Positions 61,601 through 64,000 of a stretch of 64,000 nucleotides of DNA are shown here, piece after piece. Under the pieces are notes generated by a model, which saw only the letters and a program-made list of their open reading frames with translations, was not told where the DNA came from and made no database searches. Location: contig JAVHZZ010000010.1 of assembly GCA_036250195.1 (NCBI GenBank), positions 77,247,423 through 77,311,422 of the forward strand. Direction: 5' to 3'. The DNA is from Mixophyes australis (Eukaryota > Chordata > Amphibia > Anura > Limnodynastidae). Both the position numbers and the translations under genes were made by a program. The first letter of the stretch is position 1. The number at the start of each line of letters is the position of its first letter.

Positions 61601-64000
61601 GAATTATTTAATATGGCAGTATCGGTTACTGGCTCACCTGATGAAAGTGAAGACCATGAGGTCCTAGCTCCAACGTTCTACTGAGGAGTACGTCATGGTG
61701 ACCAAGTCTCACGTGCTGCCGCTCTAGTGGCAGGATTTGGTAATGGATTTTGGTGGATGAATGGACGGCTCCAGGAGGGAAAAAAAGGTGAAAGCCATGT
61801 GACAGGAATACCCAGCATCCCTCTGATGTGACACAAAAGCTGGAAACAGTTATGAAACAAATGGTTATTATTGGCATTTGCAAAGCAGAAGACATTGCTT
61901 GGGTTGTGTAATCCTCATGAATGTTAGCTGCAGTTTACTTCTGCTTAATAATCTACTACTATCTGGTCCAGAAATCCATCCCACTTTGCCCTGTCTACGT
62001 TCATGATGTTTTACAAGTGGTCAAAGGTTTAACTAAAGATACAGCAGCCAGAATTGTCAATACTACAGAATAATCCTTACTAGCGTTGTCCAGCTGGGGA
62101 CCCATAGTGTGTATTTAGCCCATCCAAGCTTCAACATTTTTTAATGGCTCACATTATACATTTTAAACATAGAGAAAAGAACTTCCAGAACAAATATCCA
62201 CATGTGAAAAAATAATATACATATCCATTTGTGAGATTATATTTATATATCTACATACATAAATATACTATCAAGTATTGAAACACTAAGGGGGGTATTC
62301 AATTGACGGCGGGATCGCCGAAAATCCCGTGCTCGCAAAATGTTACCGTTAATACGGTAATATTGCACGTAAATACCGGTAAAACGGTAATTTACTCGCT
62401 CAGGGAGCCGCGAGCTGAAATCCAGCGATATATTACCGTATTAACGGTAATATTTTTCGAGTGCGGGCTTTGCGGCGATCCCGCCGTCAATTGAATACCC
62501 CCCTAAAAGTAAAATATAACACATTTTGCTGCAACAAAAGTTACTCAGGAGAAAATGGTATCAGGTAGACACTGGCAAGACCAAGTTCACAGGACAACAC
62601 CATTTCGACTTCATTCAAAAATACACAGGACAAGAGGGACTCTTTGCATTCATGGGGGGAATTCAATTCCCCCCGAAGTACCGCCGTGCTAAAACTATTA
62701 CCATTATTACGGTAGTTTTAGCCCGGCTTTCAGTTCAGGGAGCTGCAAGCAAAAAGCCGATGTTAGAACTCCCACAATAACGATAATAATGTGCAGGCAG
62801 CGTTACTTTTCACAGTAACATGGCCAATTGAATACTTGATCTACAGCAAAGGGATCAAGAGGGTAATGGCCATCCCTAGGTCATTGTAAAAGTGCATTGC
62901 ATAGGAGTGCTTTGCTGTTTTAAAATGTTTAATAAAGTTTCCCTAGAATCTTCAGGATCAGTATGCAGTAGACATTGCACTTATAGGTGTAGATCAGGGG
63001 GTAAATGTATCAAGCTGAGAGTTTTCCGGTGGGTTTGAAACACCAATCAGATTCTAACTAGCGTTTATTTAGTGCATTCTACAAAATGATAGCTAGTATC
63101 TGATTGGTTGCTATAGACAACATCTCCACTTTTCAAAACTCTCAGCCTGATACATTTACCCCCAGGTGTGTAAACCTGCTTCCTTCTAGCAACCAGTGGT
63201 GGGTTATATGTAAGAGTATGCAGGACTACTTGTTTAATATCCCCTTATTATGGAGACAGAGCCTGGTAGATGGTGAGTCTTCAAAGCACTGCCATTATAT
63301 GCAATCATTACCAGAATGGTGGCATATGATACCCATGGCACTGGTGCACCACCTGCAATAACCTCAACCACGGTGGGAATCTTCATATTCGGTAGGTTGC
63401 AGTCTCATTCAGAGATTCGGAAATACTGGAAAATTGGAAGGTAGAAACCCAGGGGTGGTATTCTCTTTAAACAGGAAAACTGCTGCTATTTTTATTATTA
63501 TTAATAATTTTTATTTTTAGGGCGCCACTAGGTATCCGTAGCGCCGTACAGGGACAAACAAAGTACAATACAAGGTGAGACAGCACGATACAGTAAACAA
63601 AACGCACAGTAACTCCGAGATCTCAAAGCACAGCTAGAGGGGCGGGGGAGGGGAGAGGGGAAGGTCCCACATACGGCGGAGCCCAAGAGGGCACGGAAGG
63701 CAGGGAAACCCCCAGAGTGGAGAGGAGGAAGCAAGAGGGAACGGGGAGGAGGAGGGCAAGGTAGCTGGAGAGCAGAGGTAAAAGTGGTGAAGACAGGAGG
63801 AGAGATGACCCTGCTCAAAGGAGAGTACAATCTAAGGGGTGCTATGATTGTCTAACGGATGTCAGCAACAGATGCTATTAGCAATCAACCCAGGTCCAAT
63901 ACTCATTTCTATGTTAATACTTGTTAAAAAAAAAAAAAGCTAATAGCACTGAGGAGTAGAAGAACATACCTCTTCTCTTCGGGCTTCACATAGATGCTTT
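44875..64000 (-). CDS. PIDD1: PIDD1, p53-induced death domain protein 1 (3' two thirds, spliced, runs off right edge)
   Basis: Scaffold of the PIDDosome. Through its death domain it recruits RAIDD (CRADD) to activate caspase-2; the uncleaved or partly processed forms serve NF-kB and centrosome signalling. Twelve exons on the minus strand encode about 581 residues. In order these are ZU5-1, ZU5-2, the UPA domain and a C-terminal death domain; the roughly 330-residue leucine-rich-repeat part lies off the right edge. Both autoproteolysis motifs known from the human protein are present as [14 protein letters not shown] in the exon ending 60664, and [13 protein letters not shown] across the 60144/59600 junction. 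All eleven internal junctions are phase-consistent with GT/AG ends. The 5' exons are compact (59450-61839), while the last four introns are stretched by transposons. Neighbour SLC25A22 lies downstream in the same orientation, as in human. Confidence 0.95.
45597..47874. mobile_element. Non-autonomous hAT-like transposon loaded with a G-rich minisatellite
   Basis: Left end TAGGGCCTGATCAACC (first base presumably C originally). Right end CCTTAATCAGGCCCTG, whose complement is CAGGGCCTGATTAAGG. The 8-bp duplication GGTAAGGC is exact (45589-45596, 47875-47882). The element sits entirely in the last PIDD1 intron. It shares its plan with the element at 4136: CAGGGCC ends, G-rich tandem array, and an AGAAGAGCAAGAACAGGTAAG segment (about 47702) resembling GAGAAGAACAGGTAGGAGAG there. 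No transposase frame. Confidence 0.85.
45700..47160. repeat. G-rich minisatellite of about 36-50 bp units
   Basis: Around 35 units of ACTGCCATGTATATCTATAG followed by GGAGGGAGAGGGGGGG, with the G run varying from about 4 to 16. Some units carry a GGGCGACG insert, forming a higher-order repeat near 46350, 46510 and 46720. Frames with (M)YIYREGEGG units stay open on plus, and [13 protein letters not shown] units on minus. Confidence 0.93.
48013..48188 (-). CDS. PIDD1: PIDD1 exon: linker and first half of death domain
   Basis: 176 nt, phase 0 in and two bases out, donor AACAG|GTGAGA. I place the acceptor at TATCTGAG (48190-48189), because it gives phase 0 and an in-frame [19 protein letters not shown] that matches the human PLNLGDAETG linker. 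A nearer AG at 48150-48149 would break the frame. The death-domain helices follow: [19 protein letters not shown], then [15 protein letters not shown]. The polypyrimidine tract of the chosen acceptor is weak. Confidence 0.9.
48320..48427 (-). CDS. PIDD1: PIDD1 exon: end of UPA domain
   Basis: Acceptor GTTCTAG, 108 nt (36 codons, phase 0 to 0), donor CCT|GTAAGA. It reads [18 protein letters not shown], then [22 protein letters not shown] and [10 protein letters not shown] are conserved PIDD1 strings that end UPA before the death-domain linker. Confidence 0.95.
48515..48630 (-). CDS. PIDD1: PIDD1 exon: UPA domain, [11 protein letters not shown]
   Basis: Acceptor TTTCCCTAG, 116 nt, donor CAG|GTGAGC. 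Two leading bases complete a glutamate codon, then [19 protein letters not shown] followed by [19 protein letters not shown]. This corresponds to the human RPDCVEGRICF...KEVYV region of UPA. Confidence 0.95.
49100..52503 (+). mobile_element. L2-clade LINE, near-intact, inserted antisense in a PIDD1 intron
   Basis: The body contains one long frame for endonuclease plus reverse transcriptase. The 3' UTR includes GTGAGCTCGTATGAGCAGGG and GTACGGCGCTGCGGAAACCT, and an (AAT)n tail ends at about 52503, the typical L2 end shared with the SINE tails here. The 5' boundary is approximate. It falls near a short direct-repeat cluster (GAGTCACCCAGAGTC and CTTACCGGTC units, 49143-49220). Confidence 0.85.
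49256..52159 (+). CDS. L2 LINE ORF2: APE endonuclease and reverse transcriptase
   Basis: An uninterrupted frame from the stop at 49253 to the stop after 52156, about 967 codons. The endonuclease N-terminus reads [18 protein letters not shown], then [16 protein letters not shown] near 49772 and SDHHLL near 49959. The reverse transcriptase follows: [32 protein letters not shown], the catalytic [11 protein letters not shown] near 51050, [13 protein letters not shown], and the YADD box near 51317. It ends [18 protein letters not shown], the usual L2 C-terminus. No in-frame ATG is obvious at the 5' end of the frame; the first usable start may lie upstream of a frameshift. The [11 protein letters not shown] form separates it from L1 (xxAFDRxxW). 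The lack of stops suggests recent insertion. Confidence 0.85.
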   Translation, partial: PLPHWSNSHPHPRSINLDNLIRISPHPSLPFSCALWNSRSIRNKLTSIHDLFISNSLNLLAITETWLTPSDTTSPAALSYGGLSFTHSTRPDERPGGGVGLLLSPCCTYRVIPTVPSLSFSSFEVHSIRLFSPIHLRVSVIYRPPGPTSLFLDNFAAWLPHYLSSDLPSIILGDFNIPIDNCSDPATIKLLTLSTSLGLTQWTSSPTHCLGHSLDLVFSHLCDLSDFSNSPFPLSDHHLLSFTLSSSPAPPPPKVTLTRRNLETIDLTSFSSSLDSLLSPLPSLACPDQASSLYNHSLTTALDAVAPAAPIRRRRLIPQPWHSKLTRFLQKCSRTAERLWRKSRSLADFLHFKFILSSFCSALSLAKHTFFKSLISSQSSNPRRLFATFNSLLSPPSPPVPLSLTAADFAFFFTSKIEAIRLNISSSSPSPPAPIAPPPSNTQLWCSFHPTSGDEVRSLILSSPPSTCPLDPIPSNLLRSLSLTACSYLAHLLNLSLASGVVPSSFKHALISPILKKPNLDPTSLANYRPISLLPYASKLLERIVCCRLTNYLSDNSLLDPLQSGYRPLHSTETALAKVTNDLLSAKSRGHFSILILLDLSAAFDTVDHPLLLQTLLSLGLSGSVHAWFCSYLANRTFSVSTSGSASTPSPLPVGVPQGSVLGPLLFSLYTSSLGTLISSYGLQYHLYADDIQLYVSSPDLSPTLLSRVSDCLSAISSWMSSRFLKINISKTELIVFPPPRLPSHHNLSIVVNNSTISSVTQLRCLGVTLDSSLSFVPHIQSLAQTCRFQLRNIARIRPFLSQDATKTIIHALIISRLDYCNLLLTGLPLSHLAPLRSVLNAAARLIFLSRRSSSASPLYRALHWLPFRILFKLLTTTYKALSQSTAPYISNLLTIHTPARSLRSANDRRLSSTLITSSHSRIQDFSRAAPLHWNDLPRSIRLSPSLCSFKRALKTHLFLKAYQQST
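52783..52906 (-). CDS. PIDD1: PIDD1 exon: UPA domain, middle part
   Basis: Acceptor CCTCCACCTCCAG, 124 nt, donor TCCG|GTATAA. It reads [19 protein letters not shown], then [26 protein letters not shown] and [10 protein letters not shown] anchor the call. The 6.5-kb intron upstream and the 4.1-kb intron downstream are repeat-rich; the downstream one contains a full L2 LINE in antisense. Confidence 0.94.
53202..53376. mobile_element. Harbinger-like palindromic MITE (copy 3)
   Basis: GGGCTAGATTTACTAAGCTG to CAGCTTAGTAAATATACCCC, flanked by TTA on both sides (53199-53201, 53377-53379). Same family as copies at 24314 and 42817. Confidence 0.87.
53434..53744. mobile_element. MITE-like element (GGGCCTGATTCATT family, copy 2)
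   Basis: Ends GGGGGCCCGATTCATTAAAG and CTTAATGAATCAGGCCC. The right half matches 39090-39185 (GTGTGCTACATGA, GCACCCCTTG(T/C)ATTGTAACA), so it is the same family as 38908-39241, but its left half has diverged. Confidence 0.7.
53745..59449. other. PIDD1 intron, no exon seen
   Basis: The flanking exons join in phase, so no missing exon is expected. 55140-55440 (GTGCGCACTACAG, GGGCCAATC) and 56500-57175 (GGCTCGCGGCTACC to CCCGCGGCTCGTAAT) look like dispersed repeats with high CG content, but no ends can be fixed. The rest is AT-rich. Confidence 0.45.
58542..58613. repeat. (TA)n microsatellite
   Basis: About 36 uninterrupted TA units within a PIDD1 intron. Confidence 0.98.
59450..59600 (-). CDS. 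PIDD1: PIDD1 exon: UPA domain, first part
   Basis: Acceptor TTATCTTAAG after a poly-T tract, 151 nt, donor GTACAA. It reads [20 protein letters not shown], then [20 protein letters not shown] and [10 protein letters not shown]. The YWLWYTTK and LQR(K/R)R(E/D)PEQVLLQC strings are strongly conserved in PIDD1. Confidence 0.95.
59822..59972 (-). mobile_element. L2-type LINE 3' end fragment
   Basis: On minus it reads TAGATTGTAAGCTTGCGAGC then CAGGGTTCTCTTACC, later AAAGCGCTACGGAATTTGCT, GGCACTATATAAATAAATGT and TGATGATGATGAT. This is the usual L2 end, distinct from the SINE body. Confidence 0.75.
60144..60279 (-). CDS. PIDD1: PIDD1 exon: end of ZU5-2 and second autocleavage site
   Basis: Acceptor CTTTGCAG, 136 nt, donor TCCTG|GTGAGT. 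It reads [15 protein letters not shown], then [19 protein letters not shown] and ends VDHFSW. HFS here matches the human Ser588 site whose cleavage gives PIDD-CC, the fragment that drives caspase-2 activation. The tryptophan codon is split TG|G, so the cleavage residue sits two codons from an exon junction. Confidence 0.94.
60371..60518 (-). CDS. PIDD1: PIDD1 exon: ZU5-2 continuation
   Basis: Acceptor CATTTTAG, 148 nt, donor ACAG|GTCAGA. It reads [18 protein letters not shown], then [11 protein letters not shown] and [22 protein letters not shown] and the QLPLPPG strand are hallmarks of ZU5 domains in PIDD and UNC5 proteins. The terminal glycine is split G|GT. Confidence 0.94.
60664..60840 (-). 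CDS. PIDD1: PIDD1 exon: first autocleavage site HFS and second ZU5 domain
   Basis: 177 nt, phase 0 to 0, donor AAG|GTCAGT. It contains [19 protein letters not shown], where the FS bond matches the human Ser446 site that yields PIDD-C. ZU5-2 follows with [18 protein letters not shown]. The 3' splice site is a tandem NAGNAG (AAGCAG), so the exon may start at 60843 or 60840, adding or dropping one glutamine. Confidence 0.95.
61266..61400 (-). CDS. PIDD1: PIDD1 exon: end of ZU5-1
   Basis: Acceptor ATACAACAG, 135 nt (45 codons, phase 0 to 0), donor GTGAGA. It reads [20 protein letters not shown], then [14 protein letters not shown] and ends KEKSVHE. The REVV segment corresponds to the human REVVVRT strand. 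Confidence 0.93.
61638..61839 (-). CDS. PIDD1: PIDD1 exon: first ZU5 domain
   Basis: Acceptor TGTTTCCAG, 202 nt, donor GTGAGC. It reads [20 protein letters not shown], then [20 protein letters not shown] and on to [12 protein letters not shown]. The FPPGAV turn and the LGPHDVLLS-like segment (here LGHHDVLLS) are typical of ZU5 domains. ZU5-1 stays with the N-terminal fragment after autocleavage. Confidence 0.94.
62290..62503. mobile_element. CpG-rich Harbinger-like palindromic MITE
   Basis: Ends GGGGGGTATTCAATTGACGG and CCGTCAATTGAATACCCCCC with arms GCGGGATCGCCG / CGGCGATCCCGC, and inner TTACCGTTAATACGGTAATA pairs. Flanked by TAA on both sides (62287-62289, 62504-62506). Confidence 0.88.
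62655..62840. repeat. Decayed relative of the 62290 MITE
   Basis: GGGGGAATTCAATTCCCCCC at the left, ATTACGGTAGTTTTAGC in the centre and GGCCAATTGAATACTTG at the right resemble the preceding MITE with loss of symmetry. Confidence 0.5.
62997..63163. mobile_element. Palindromic MITE related to the Harbinger-like family
   Basis: Ends GGGGGTAAATGTATCAAGCT and AGCCTGATACATTTACCCCC. The inner CCAATCAGATTCTAACTAGC and TGATTGGTTGCTATAGACAA resemble the inner arms of the copies at 24314, 42817 and 53202. Target duplication uncertain (possibly CAG). Confidence 0.65.
63493..63840 (-). mobile_element. L2-type LINE 3' region
   Basis: Minus strand: TTAGATTGTACTCTCCTTTG, AGCAGGGTCATC, C-rich UTR (CCTCCCCGTTCCCTC), then CTGTACGGCGCTACGGATAC, AGTGGCGCCC and an (AAT)n tail at 63496. 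It resembles the 3' UTR of the L2 at 52200-52503. Confidence 0.7.
63970..64000 (-). CDS. PIDD1: PIDD1 partial exon at window edge
   Basis: Minus-strand sequence from the edge reads SIYVKPEEK plus AG, then donor GTATGT. The two leftover bases complete a serine codon with the single leading base of the exon at 61839. That phase agreement is the main support, since the peptide itself is too short to recognise. It would be the link between the LRR region and ZU5-1. Confidence 0.55.

Overview
This is a piece of a vertebrate nuclear genome, most probably from a frog (Anura). The evidence is two spliced vertebrate genes with canonical GT/AG exon boundaries, introns of up to 18 kb, and a dense mix of L2 and L1 LINEs, tRNA-derived SINEs, hAT and Harbinger MITEs and a Ty3/gypsy remnant. 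Two mitochondrial-carrier and PIDD1 peptide series can be read exon by exon and phase-matched. The species assignment is inference from repeat style; the two gene identities rest directly on translated exons.

Layout: both genes lie on the minus strand, head to tail. On the left is the 5' half of SLC25A22 (mitochondrial glutamate carrier 1), with coding exons at 20363-20382, 18532-18657, 14568-14623, 14253-14343 and 2170-2288. The rest of the gene lies beyond the left edge. A probable non-coding first exon/promoter sits near 38571-38815. On the right is the 3' two thirds of PIDD1 (p53-induced death domain protein 1), with eleven complete coding exons from 61839 down to the stop codon at 44875 and a partial exon at the right edge. 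The leucine-rich-repeat exons lie beyond the right edge. As I recall, this order and orientation match human 11p15.5 (SLC25A22 - PIDD1).

The remaining sequence is intron and spacer, largely built from mobile DNA. The main pieces are: a non-autonomous hAT-like element with a 60-bp minisatellite (4136-5892); a perfect 59-bp hairpin (5929-6049); a degenerate L1 with its target duplication (6942-10260); a degenerate Ty3/gypsy pol remnant in which integrase precedes RT-RNase H (22560-24117); several hAT MITEs with readable 8-bp target duplications; Harbinger-like palindromic MITEs; a 33-bp minisatellite (40146-40777); a second hAT-like element loaded with a G-rich minisatellite inside the last PIDD1 intron (45597-47874); and a nearly pristine L2 LINE with an open endonuclease-RT frame (about 49100-52503) in a PIDD1 intron, antisense to the gene.

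The two genes act in unrelated processes: mitochondrial glutamate import, and PIDDosome/caspase-2 signalling. Their adjacency is conserved synteny, not an operon. I found no evidence of a new multi-gene system. The most unusual material is in the repeat structures: minisatellite-bearing hAT elements, the perfect hairpin, MITE-borne ZNF143-like motifs, and the Gmr1-like pol order.
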